A DNA stretch of 64,000 bases from Achromobacter xylosoxidans A8 (GTDB lineage: Bacteria > Pseudomonadota > Gammaproteobacteria > Burkholderiales > Burkholderiaceae_B), in NCBI RefSeq assembly GCF_000165835.1, contig NC_014640.1, positions 5,518,001 through 5,582,000 of the forward strand, read 5' to 3'. The first letter of the stretch is position 1, and every line of letters begins with the position of its first letter. Position numbers and translations under genes: made by a program. The notes under the pieces are model-generated. The model searched no databases, was not told the DNA's origin, and was given only the letters and a program-made list of their open reading frames with translations. This document shows positions 36,551 through 44,591 of the stretch, piece by piece.

Positions 36551-37039
36551 ATGTCCACGCCCACCCCAACTTTGAGCCACCTGGATGAAGCCGGACAGGT
36601 CCGCATGGTCGACGTGATCGCCAAGACGGACACCGAGCGCGTGGCGATCGCCACCGCCAGCGTGCGCATGAACGCCATCGCCTACGGCCTCCTGACCCAG
36701 CCGGGCCAGGGCAAGGGCGAGGTCCTCAACACCGCCCGCGTCGCCGCCATCCTGGCCGCCAAGCGCTGCGCCGACACCATCCCGCTGTGCCACAGCCTGC
36801 CGCTGGCCTTCGTCGGCGTCGAGTTTTCGCTGGACGACGCGGAGCATCGCATCGACGTGCTGGCCACCTGCCGCACCAGCTACAAGACCGGCGTGGAAAT
36901 GGAAGCCATGATGGCCTGCAGCGTTGCCGCGCTGACCATCTACGACATGTGCAAGGCTGCCGACAAAGGCATCGTCATCGAGCAAGTTCGCCTTAAGTAC
37001 AAGGCAGGAGGAAAAAGCGGTGAATGGCGCAACGATTAA
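36551..37039 (+). CDS. moaC: Cyclic pyranopterin monophosphate synthase MoaC
   Basis: 162 residues. Conserved MVDVIAKTDTERVAIA, the KRCADTIPLCHSLPL active-site loop, and GVEMEAMMACSVAALTIYDMCKA. Second step of molybdopterin synthesis. It starts the moaCDE-moaB-moeA run; the moaD start lies 20 bp inside its 3-prime end. Confidence 0.97.
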   Translation: MSTPTPTLSHLDEAGQVRMVDVIAKTDTERVAIATASVRMNAIAYGLLTQPGQGKGEVLNTARVAAILAAKRCADTIPLCHSLPLAFVGVEFSLDDAEHRIDVLATCRTSYKTGVEMEAMMACSVAALTIYDMCKAADKGIVIEQVRLKYKAGGKSGEWRND

Positions 37040-37271
37040 TCTTCTTTACTTCGCGCGCGTCGCCGAACTGGTCGGCAAGCGCTCCGAAGCCTGGCCCCTG
37101 GAGGCCGAGTCCACCGGCGCGCAGCTGCTTGCCGCGCTGGGCGAACGCTACCCCCAGCTGGCGCCCTCCGCGCGCCTGAAGCTGGCCATCAACCAGACCC
37201 ACGCCAAGCCGTCCGCGCCCATCCGGGCGGGCGACGAGGTCGCGGTATTCGAACCCGTCACCGGAGGTTGA
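37020..37271 (+). CDS. moaD: Molybdopterin synthase sulfur carrier MoaD
   Basis: 83 residues from a GTG at 37020, supported by a perfect AGGAGG eight bases upstream. Ubiquitin-like fold ending in the di-glycine ...PVTGG that is thiocarboxylated and inserted into MoaE. Confidence 0.95.
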   Translation: MNGATINLLYFARVAELVGKRSEAWPLEAESTGAQLLAALGERYPQLAPSARLKLAINQTHAKPSAPIRAGDEVAVFEPVTGG

Positions 37272-37276
37272 ACGCC

Positions 37277-37744
37277 ATGATCAGCGTCCAGGAAGCCGAT
37301 TTCGACGGCGCCGCGCTCACGGCCGCGCTGCGGGAGAGCGCCGGCCCGGGCGTGGGCGGCATCGTCACCTTCGTGGGCTATGTGCGCGACTACGCGCCCG
37401 ACACGCCCACCGACACGCTCTTTCTCGAACACTACCCGGGCATGTGCGAACGCGAACTCGAAGAGATCGCCGCGACCGCCCGCGCCCGCTGGCACCTGGA
37501 CGGCACGGTCATCGTGCACCGGGTCGGCGCGCTGCACCGCAACGCCCAGATCGTCTTCGTGGCGGCCGCCAGCGCCCACCGCGGCGATGCCTTCCGCGGC
37601 TGCGAGTACATCATCGACGCGCTCAAGACCCGCGCGCCCTTCTGGAAGCGCGAAACCCTCGCGGGCGGCAACAGCTTCTGGGTGGAGCAACGCCAATCCG
37701 ACCAGGACCGCACGCAGTCCTGGGATGAAGACACCACCGTCTAG
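37277..37744 (+). CDS. moaE: Molybdopterin synthase catalytic subunit MoaE
   Basis: 155 residues from the ATG at 37277 with GGAGG nine bases upstream (overlapping the moaD stop); an in-frame TTG at 37268 is less likely. Motifs GGIVTFVGYVRD, LEHYPGMCERELEEIA, HRVGALH and the C-terminal FWKRETLAGGNSFWVE carrying catalytic Lys residues. Confidence 0.96.
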   Translation: MISVQEADFDGAALTAALRESAGPGVGGIVTFVGYVRDYAPDTPTDTLFLEHYPGMCERELEEIAATARARWHLDGTVIVHRVGALHRNAQIVFVAAASAHRGDAFRGCEYIIDALKTRAPFWKRETLAGGNSFWVEQRQSDQDRTQSWDEDTTV

Positions 37745-37764
37745 AAGATAGAAGAGGAGAATCC

Positions 37765-38286
37765 ATGAGCGACGAAAGCCTTGTTTCGCTGGCCTGCGCC
37801 GTGCTGACGGTCAGCGACACCCGCAGCGCGGGCGACGACACCTCCGGCAACCTGCTGGCCCATAGCCTGGCTCATGCTGGCCATCAGTGCGTGCGCCGCG
37901 ACCTGGTCAAGGACGACATCTATCAGATCCGCCGCGTCATCAGCGACTGGATCGCCGATCCCGAGGTGCAGGTGATCCTGACCACGGGCGGCACGGGCTT
38001 CTCGCATCGCGACCATACGCCCGAGGCCATCATGCCCCTGCTGGACCGCGAGATCCCCGGCTTCGGCGAACTGTTCCGCCAGATCTCCTACACCGAGATC
38101 GGCAGTTCCACCATCCAGTCGCGCGCCCTTGCAGGTTCGGCCAACCAGACGCTGATCTTCTGCCTGCCCGGGTCCAACAATGCCTGCGAAACCGCCTGGT
38201 CGCAGATCATCCGCGAACAGCTGGACAGCAGCCACCGCCCCTGCAATTTCGCCACCCAATTCAAGCAACGCGAAGAAGACAACTGA
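37765..38286 (+). CDS. moaB: Molybdenum cofactor biosynthesis protein MoaB
   Basis: 173 residues; GAGGAG upstream. MoaB/Mog fold with VLTVSDTRSAGDDTSG near the N-terminus and LTTGGTGFSHRDHTPEA, implicated in adenylylating molybdopterin before molybdate insertion. Confidence 0.94.
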   Translation: MSDESLVSLACAVLTVSDTRSAGDDTSGNLLAHSLAHAGHQCVRRDLVKDDIYQIRRVISDWIADPEVQVILTTGGTGFSHRDHTPEAIMPLLDREIPGFGELFRQISYTEIGSSTIQSRALAGSANQTLIFCLPGSNNACETAWSQIIREQLDSSHRPCNFATQFKQREEDN

Positions 38287-38289
38287 CCC

Positions 38290-39495
38290 ATGCTGGATTT
38301 TGATCAAGCCCAGACCCTGCTGGCCAATGCCGCGGGTCCGCTGCAACGCAGCGAAGAGGTGAGCCTGGCCGATACCGCCAGCCGCGTGCTGGCCGCCGAC
38401 CTCAACGCCACCGTGGACATCCCGCCCGCCGACAACAGCGCCATGGACGGCTATGCCCTGCGCGTGGCGGATTGGGGCGCCGGCGTGCGCCTGCCCATCC
38501 AGCAGCGCTGTTATGCCGGCGAAATGCCCGAGCCGCTCAAACCCGGCCACGCCATCCGCCTGTTCACTGGCAGCCTGATCCCGGAAGGCGCGGATACGGT
38601 CGTCATGCAGGAAGACACTACCGAAGCCGACGGCCAGGTGGAAATCTCGCGCGCGCCCAAGCCCGGCCAGCACATCCGCCGCCGCGGCGAAGACACCATG
38701 GCCGGCGCGCCGTTGCTGGCCGCGGGCACCGTGCTGGAAGCGGCTCACGTGGCGTTGCTGGCCTCGCAAGGCCTGGCCCGCGTGCGGGTCGTCGGCCAGT
38801 TGCGCGTGGGCATCCTGACCACCGGCGACGAGCTGGTGCTGCCCGGCCAGCCACGCGCGGCCGAACAGATCTACAACTCCAACGGCCCCATGCTGGCCGC
38901 GCTGGCGCGCGGCATGGGCGCCCTGCCGGTGCACGTGCTGCACGCCCGCGACACCGAGGCCGACCTGCAGGCCGCCTTCAAGACGCTGCTGGCCGATTGC
39001 GACCTGGTGGTTAGCGTGGGCGGCGTGTCGGTGGGCGAACGCGATCTGGTCAAGCCCGCGTTGGCCTCGCTGGGCGGCGAACTCGCGCTCTGGAAGGTGC
39101 GCATGAAGCCGGGCAAGCCGGTGGCCCTGGCGCAGATCGACGGCAAGCCCGTGGTCGGACTGCCCGGCAATCCCGTGTCGGCCTACGCCGTGTTCACCCT
39201 GCTGGTGACGCCGCTGATGCGCCGCATGCAGGGCCGCGACACGCTGTTCCCGCCGACCAGCCAGCTGCCGCTGCGCACCGAGCATCCGCGCCAGGACAGC
39301 CGCGAGGAATTCCTGCGCGTGCAGCGCCGCCTGGCCGACGACGGCAGCGCCGAACTGGTGCCGTACGGCCACCAGGGTTCGGGCGTGATCAGTTCGCTGC
39401 CCTGGGCCACGGGCCTGGCCCGCCTACCGGCCGACGTGCCAGTACAGGACCAGGACAGGGTCGCCTACTACGACCTGCGTCACTGGCTGGCGTAG
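38290..39495 (+). CDS. moeA: Molybdopterin molybdotransferase MoeA
   Basis: 401 residues, close to E. coli MoeA. DIPPADNSAMDGYALR and the LTTGDELV...YNSNGPML and VSVGGVSVGERDLVKPAL segments of the MPT-binding domain are all present, as is GLPGNPVSAYAVF. It inserts molybdate. It starts 4 bp after moaB; its 3-prime end overlaps convergent mobA by 16 bp. Confidence 0.97.
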   Translation: MLDFDQAQTLLANAAGPLQRSEEVSLADTASRVLAADLNATVDIPPADNSAMDGYALRVADWGAGVRLPIQQRCYAGEMPEPLKPGHAIRLFTGSLIPEGADTVVMQEDTTEADGQVEISRAPKPGQHIRRRGEDTMAGAPLLAAGTVLEAAHVALLASQGLARVRVVGQLRVGILTTGDELVLPGQPRAAEQIYNSNGPMLAALARGMGALPVHVLHARDTEADLQAAFKTLLADCDLVVSVGGVSVGERDLVKPALASLGGELALWKVRMKPGKPVALAQIDGKPVVGLPGNPVSAYAVFTLLVTPLMRRMQGRDTLFPPTSQLPLRTEHPRQDSREEFLRVQRRLADDGSAELVPYGHQGSGVISSLPWATGLARLPADVPVQDQDRVAYYDLRHWLA

Positions 39496-40103
39496 CGCTC
39501 GGCCCGCGCCAGTTCCTCTGGCGTGTTGACGTTCATGAAGGCCTCGGGCGCGTCGTCGAAGCAGGCTTCGACCGCGCCCGCCCTCGCCTGCCACAGCCCC
39601 ACCTTGCGGTCGCCGGCTCGCAGGTACGCCAGCAGATTGGGCAATAGCGAGGTGCGCAGGGCCATGCAGGCCGAATGCCGCTGCCCGCCGGCCATCGCAT
39701 ATGCCATCGGCGCCTTGGCGGACTCGGCCGCGCCGACCAGGCGCACGGCCAGGTCTTGGGGCAGGAACGGCGTGTCGCAAGGCACCACCACCAGCCATGC
39801 GTCTTCCCGCGCCGCGGCCAGGCCCGCGGCGATACCCAGCAATGGTCCTTGCCAGGCGCCGAGTTCGGCTTCACCGTCCCGCAGCACCTCGCCGTACCGG
39901 GCATAAAGGTCCTCGTGGCGGTTGGCACTGATGATCAGGCGCGACACTTGCGGCGCCAGGCGGCGCGCGACGTGCGCCACCATGGGCTCGCCGCGCAGGG
40001 CCACCAGGCCCTTGTCCTGTCCGTTCATGCGCGTGCCCTGGCCGCCGGCCAGGATCAAGCCGGCGATTCCTGCGGGTGCGATCGCGGGCGAGGCTTCAGC
40101 CAC
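39480..40103 (-). CDS. mobA: Molybdenum cofactor guanylyltransferase MobA
   Basis: 207 residues. The nucleotide-binding opening [28 protein letters not shown] and [14 protein letters not shown] are diagnostic. It makes the bis-MGD form that FdsA-type formate dehydrogenases require. It overlaps the 3-prime end of moaA by 8 bp in the same transcript. Confidence 0.96.
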   Translation of the reverse strand: MAEASPAIAPAGIAGLILAGGQGTRMNGQDKGLVALRGEPMVAHVARRLAPQVSRLIISANRHEDLYARYGEVLRDGEAELGAWQGPLLGIAAGLAAAREDAWLVVVPCDTPFLPQDLAVRLVGAAESAKAPMAYAMAGGQRHSACMALRTSLLPNLLAYLRAGDRKVGLWQARAGAVEACFDDAPEAFMNVNTPEELARAERYASQ

Positions 40104-41238
40104 CGATGTAGCTCATCTCGATCTTGCGCGCCGGATCGGCCATATTGCGGCCGCGCAGCTCGGAGTAATGGTCGTTGCGGCCCGCCCAGATGCCCGCGAT
40201 GATGCCGGCAAGTTCGGCATCGCTGGCGCCGTCGCGCAGCGGGGCGCGCAGGTCGTAGCCGTCGTGCGCGAACAGGCACAGGAAGAGCTTGCCTTCCGGC
40301 GACAGGCGCGCGCGCGTACAGCCGCCGCAGAAGGCGTGGGTGACGCTGGAGATGACGCCGATCTCGCCGCCGCCGTCCAGGTACCGCCAACGTTCGGCTA
40401 CGCGGCCCATTTCGCCACTGGCCACCGGCTCCAGCGGGTAGGCCGCGCCGATGCGGTCCAGCACTTCCTGGCTGGGCACCACCTCGGCCAGATTCCAGCC
40501 GTTGGTGTTGCCCACGTCCATGTATTCGATGAAACGCAAGATGTGGCCGGAATGGCGGAAGCGTTCGGCCATGGGCAGGATCTGGCCGTCGTTCAAGCCG
40601 CGCCGCACCACCATGTTGACCTTGACCGGCGCCAGCCCGGCCTCGGCCGCGGCGTCGACGCCGCGCAGCACGTCGTCGGGCGTGAAGCCGCTGTCGCTCA
40701 TGCCCTGGAACATGGCCGGATCCAGCGCGTCCAGGCTGACGGTCACGCGCGTGAGTCCGGCGCTCTTGAGCGCGGCGGCCTTGCGCGCCAGCATGCTGCC
40801 GTTGGTGGTCAGGGTCAGGTCCAGCGGACGGCCCGCAGGCGTGCGCAGTTCCGCCAGTTGGCCCACCAGGTTCTCGATGTGCTTGCGCAGCAGCGGCTCG
40901 CCGCCGGTCAGGCGGATCTTTTCCACACCCAGCTGCGTGAAGATGCCGGCCAGGCGGCTGATTTCCTCGAACGACAACAACGCCGCATGCGGCATGAAGG
41001 TGTAGCTGCTGTCGAAGACTTCGCGCGGCATGCAGTAGGTGCAACGGAAGTTGCAGCGGTCCGTGACCGAGATCCGCAGATCGCGCAGGGGACGCGTGCG
41101 CGCGTCCAGCGCCGGCTGTCCGTGCGGCGGCAGTTCGCCGGGCACGGCAGGGGCCAGCGGACCGGTCCGGTGATCGGCGAGGAAAATCACTTTGCTCATG
41201 GGGACATCATATCCCGGCGCATCGCGTTCCGCGCTCAT
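40096..41238 (-). CDS. moaA: GTP 3',8-cyclase MoaA
   Basis: 380 residues from the ATG at 41238, chosen because AGGAGG lies seven bases upstream and the start overlaps the regulator stop; a second in-frame ATG at 41199 has no good site. Radical-SAM motif in [13 protein letters not shown], second cluster in [21 protein letters not shown], and the typical ...YIGG terminus. First step of Moco synthesis. Confidence 0.96.
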   Translation of the reverse strand: MSAERDAPGYDVPMSKVIFLADHRTGPLAPAVPGELPPHGQPALDARTRPLRDLRISVTDRCNFRCTYCMPREVFDSSYTFMPHAALLSFEEISRLAGIFTQLGVEKIRLTGGEPLLRKHIENLVGQLAELRTPAGRPLDLTLTTNGSMLARKAAALKSAGLTRVTVSLDALDPAMFQGMSDSGFTPDDVLRGVDAAAEAGLAPVKVNMVVRRGLNDGQILPMAERFRHSGHILRFIEYMDVGNTNGWNLAEVVPSQEVLDRIGAAYPLEPVASGEMGRVAERWRYLDGGGEIGVISSVTHAFCGGCTRARLSPEGKLFLCLFAHDGYDLRAPLRDGASDAELAGIIAGIWAGRNDHYSELRGRNMADPARKIEMSYIGG

Positions 41239-42314
41239 GGAAAAGCCTCCTGCAGGGACTGCAGCCGGCCCGTATCCTGGGCGTCATATCCCGCCAGCTG
41301 GCTGACGTAGCCGACGTAGTCGGGACTGCGCATGATGGACAGCAGGTCGCGCATGGCCGGCGTTTCCAGCGAGGACTTGCGGATGGCGAAGAAGTAGCGC
41401 TCACGCACCAGCGGGATGAAGTCCAGGCCGAAGCGGCAGGCCGCCGTCTCCACCCCCACGCCCGTGTCGGCCATGCCGCTGGCGATATGCGCGGCGATGG
41501 CCATGTGGGTGAATTCATTGGTTTCGTAGCCCTGGACCTCGCTGATCGAGACCCCCGCCCGCTGCAGCATCAGGCCCACCAGATAGCGGGTGCTGGAACC
41601 GATCTGGCGGTTGACGAAGCGCACGTCGGGCCGCGCCAGGTCCGCCATGCCGCGTATCTGCTTGGGATTGCCGGCGGTGACGAACAGGCCGGCATTGCGC
41701 ACCGCCAGATGGATCAGCATGTATTCGTCCGCGTGCAGCCATTGCGCGTAGCGTTCCATGATGGGCGCTTCGAAATCGCCCAGCGGCACCTGGAAGCCCG
41801 CCAGGTCGCACTCGTGCCGCTCCAGCGAGGCCAGCGCCTCGATGGCGGTGCGGTAGCGCAGTTCCAGGCCCGGCTTGCGGTTGCCCATGTGCTGCATCAG
41901 CGATTCCACCGCGAAACCGTGGCTGGCGTGCAGCCGCAGGTGCGGGCCGCTTTCGGGCAGCAGGCGCTCCAGCTCTTCCTGCAGCTCCGACGCCATGCTG
42001 TCCAGCGTTGGCATCAGGCGCGCCTCGATGCGGCGGTTGGCCCACAGCAGGCGCTGCGCGAAAGGCGCCAGCTGCGTGCCCTGGCGGCGGTTGGTGATGA
42101 GCAATTGCGTGCCGAAAATGGCCTCGAAACGACGCAGCACGCCCCAGGCGTGCCGGTACGACAGGCCACAGGCGCGACAGGCGCCGGCGATGTTGCCGGT
42201 GGCGTCGATCGCCGACAGCAGCGCCAGCATGTCCTGCAGCGGTACGGGCGCCGGGTCGTCGTCTCCGCCCAGGCTCCACTGCGGCCGCAAGCCGATACGG
42301 AACTTATATGTCAT
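41235..42314 (-). CDS. ModE/LysR-like transcriptional regulator with substrate-binding domain
   Basis: 359 residues. The N-terminal winged HTH resembles ModE ([38 protein letters not shown]), and the following domain is a periplasmic-binding-protein fold ([38 protein letters not shown]) rather than the Mop molybdate domains. This combination suggests sensing of molybdate, formate or another small anion. It is divergent from fdsG and 4 bp overlapped with moaA, so it probably controls both the fds operon and moaA-mobA. It may be the functional counterpart of FdsR of Cupriavidus, which is not a claim of homology. Confidence 0.85.
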   Translation of the reverse strand: MTYKFRIGLRPQWSLGGDDDPAPVPLQDMLALLSAIDATGNIAGACRACGLSYRHAWGVLRRFEAIFGTQLLITNRRQGTQLAPFAQRLLWANRRIEARLMPTLDSMASELQEELERLLPESGPHLRLHASHGFAVESLMQHMGNRKPGLELRYRTAIEALASLERHECDLAGFQVPLGDFEAPIMERYAQWLHADEYMLIHLAVRNAGLFVTAGNPKQIRGMADLARPDVRFVNRQIGSSTRYLVGLMLQRAGVSISEVQGYETNEFTHMAIAAHIASGMADTGVGVETAACRFGLDFIPLVRERYFFAIRKSSLETPAMRDLLSIMRSPDYVGYVSQLAGYDAQDTGRLQSLQEAFP

Positions 42315-42374
42315 TTATTTCTTATTGAAGACGGTGAATTACCCCGCTAGAGTACACAAATAATGCGGCTGGAA

Positions 42375-42407
42375 GGGTTTTTATATGCTTTTAAAAACAT
42401 ATAACCC
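42375..42407. promoter_or_regulatory. AT-rich inverted repeat upstream of fdsG, candidate operator
   Basis: TTATATG (42381-42387) and CATATAA (42398-42404) separated by 10 nt, flanked by GGGTT and ACCC that extend the dyad imperfectly. The only AT-rich dyad in the divergent 138-bp gap. Its TATAT arms recall ModE operator half-sites. Confidence 0.55.
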
Positions 42408-42452
42408 AACAGAATCCAGCCCGACCCTACAGCAACACAGGAGGAGACCGAC

Positions 42453-43010
42453 GTGCATCAGCGCGAGGCAACATCCGATCTGGCGTCCAGCGGCGGCGCC
42501 CGCGGCGGCCAGATGGCCCTGGACGCGGCCCAAGCGTCCCCCACCCCGGCCATCGCGGCCACCGCCCGCATACTCGCCCGGTTGAAGGACCAGCCCGGCC
42601 CGCTGCTCCCTGTGCTCCATGCGGTCCAGCATGAATTGGGCTGTATTCCGGCCCCGGCGGTGCAGACCATCGCCGAGGCCCTGAACCTGTCCCGCGCCGA
42701 GGTCCACGGCGTCATCACCTTCTATCCCCATTTCCGCAGCGAACCCGCGGCGCGCCATACCCTGGAGGTCTGCCGCGCCGAAGCCTGTCAGGCCATGGGC
42801 GGCGAACATCTTGCCGCCCATGCGCGCACGGCCTTGGGCTGTGATTTCCACGCCAACAGCAGGAACGGCGATTTCACCCTGGAGCCGGTGTACTGCCTGG
42901 GCCTGTGCGCCCAGTCGCCGGCGGTGATGATCGACGGCCGGCCTTATGCCCGCGTCACGCCGGAAAAGCTGGACCGTCTGCTGGCCCGCACGCTGGAGGA
43001 CCGGTCATGA
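42453..43010 (+). CDS. fdsG: NAD-dependent formate dehydrogenase gamma subunit FdsG
   Basis: 185 residues from a GTG at 42453 preceded by GGAGGAG. NuoE-like [2Fe-2S] thioredoxin-fold subunit: the four cluster cysteines are in EVCRAEACQAMGG and PVYCLGLCAQSPA. Electron relay between FdsB and FdsA. The stop overlaps the fdsB start (ATGA). Confidence 0.94.
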   Translation: MHQREATSDLASSGGARGGQMALDAAQASPTPAIAATARILARLKDQPGPLLPVLHAVQHELGCIPAPAVQTIAEALNLSRAEVHGVITFYPHFRSEPAARHTLEVCRAEACQAMGGEHLAAHARTALGCDFHANSRNGDFTLEPVYCLGLCAQSPAVMIDGRPYARVTPEKLDRLLARTLEDRS

Positions 43011-44578
43011 GCGCTCCTATCGTCATCTACGTGCCGCGTGACGCCGCGGCATTGGCCATGGACGCGGACACGGTCGCGCGCGACATCGAACGCGCCGCCG
43101 ACGCCCGCGGCCTGTCGGTGCAGATCGTGCGCAACGGCTCGCGCGGCCTGCTGTGGCTGGAACCTCTGGTCGAAATCGCCACGCCGCAAGGCCGCATCGC
43201 CTACGGGCCGGTGCAGCCCGAGGACGTGGCCGCGCTGTTCGACGCGGACTGGCTGGCCGGCGGCGAGCACCCGCTGCGCCTGGGCCTGACCGAAGAAATC
43301 CCCTATCTGAAGCAGCAGGAACGCCTGACCTTCGCCCGCGTCGGCGTGACCGACCCGCTGTCGCTGCAGGACTATGCCGCCCATGGCGGCCTGCAGGGCC
43401 TGCAACGCGCCCTGACGATGGAGCCGGGGCAGATCGTCGATGAAATGGTGGCCTCGGGCCTGCGCGGCCGCGGCGGCGCGGCGTTTCCGACCGGCATCAA
43501 ATGGAAGACGGTGGCCGGCACTCCCGGCGACCAGAAGTACATCGTCTGCAACGCGGACGAAGGCGACTCCGGCACCTTCGCCGACCGCCTGCTGATGGAA
43601 GGCGACCCCTATGTGCTGATCGAAGGCATGACCATCGCCGGCTTGGCGGTGGGCGCGACCTACGGCTACATCTACGTGCGCTCCGAATATCCGCAAGCCA
43701 TCGACACCCTGGAAGCCGCCATCGCGCGGGCGCGCAGCGTGGGCTGGCTGGGCGACGACGTGCACGGCAGCGGCCGCCGCTTCGACCTGGAAGTGCGCAA
43801 GGGCGCGGGCGCCTACATCTGCGGCGAGGAAACCTCGCTGCTGGAAAGCCTCGAGGGCAAGCGCGGCGTGGTCCGCGCCAAGCCGCCGCTGCCGGCGATT
43901 TCGGGCCTGTTCGGCAAGCCCACCGTGATCAACAACGTGATTTCGCTGGCGACCGTGCCCATCATCCTGGCCAAGGGCGCGGCCTACTACCGCGACTACG
44001 GCGTGGGCCGCTCGCACGGCACGCTGCCGTTCCAGCTGGCCGGCAATCTCAAGCACGGCGGCCTGGTCGAGAAAGCCTTCGGCCTGAGCCTGCGCGACCT
44101 GTTGTACGGCTTTGGCGGCGGCAGCGCCTCCGGCCGCCCGCTGCGCGCGGTGCAGGTGGGCGGCCCGCTGGGCGCCTATCTGCCTGAATCGCAGTGGGAT
44201 GTGCCGCTGGACTACGAGGCCTACATCCAGATCTCCGCCATGGTCGGCCACGGCGGGCTGGTGGCCTTCGACGACAGCGTCGACATGGCGCGCATGGCGC
44301 GCTACGCGATGGAGTTCTGTGCCATCGAGTCCTGTGGCAAATGCACGCCTTGCCGCATCGGCTCCACGCGCGGCGTGGAAACCATAGACAAGATCGTCGC
44401 GGGCGGCCCTGGCCGCGAACAGCAGGTGCATCTGCTGCGCGACCTGTGCGACACGATGCTGGGCGGATCGCTGTGCGCGCTGGGGGGCATGGCGCCCTAC
44501 CCGGTGCTGTCCGCGCTGAACCACTTCCCGCAGGACTTCGGCATCGAGTCCTCCCAGTCTGCCGCCCACGCGGCCTGA
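43007..44578 (+). CDS. fdsB: Formate dehydrogenase beta subunit FdsB (NuoF-like)
   Basis: 523 residues from the ATG at 43007, which overlaps fdsG; the longer upstream frame is a shadow. An N-terminal thioredoxin-like part, then the NuoF core: GLRGRGGAAFPTGIKW (NADH/FMN), CNADEGDSGTFADR, GAYICGEETSLLESLEG, and [4Fe-4S] cysteines in ESCGKCTPCRIGSTRG. It holds FMN and reduces NAD. Confidence 0.95.
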   Translation: MSAPIVIYVPRDAAALAMDADTVARDIERAADARGLSVQIVRNGSRGLLWLEPLVEIATPQGRIAYGPVQPEDVAALFDADWLAGGEHPLRLGLTEEIPYLKQQERLTFARVGVTDPLSLQDYAAHGGLQGLQRALTMEPGQIVDEMVASGLRGRGGAAFPTGIKWKTVAGTPGDQKYIVCNADEGDSGTFADRLLMEGDPYVLIEGMTIAGLAVGATYGYIYVRSEYPQAIDTLEAAIARARSVGWLGDDVHGSGRRFDLEVRKGAGAYICGEETSLLESLEGKRGVVRAKPPLPAISGLFGKPTVINNVISLATVPIILAKGAAYYRDYGVGRSHGTLPFQLAGNLKHGGLVEKAFGLSLRDLLYGFGGGSASGRPLRAVQVGGPLGAYLPESQWDVPLDYEAYIQISAMVGHGGLVAFDDSVDMARMARYAMEFCAIESCGKCTPCRIGSTRGVETIDKIVAGGPGREQQVHLLRDLCDTMLGGSLCALGGMAPYPVLSALNHFPQDFGIESSQSAAHAA

Positions 44579-44591
44579 ACCCGAGACCGAC

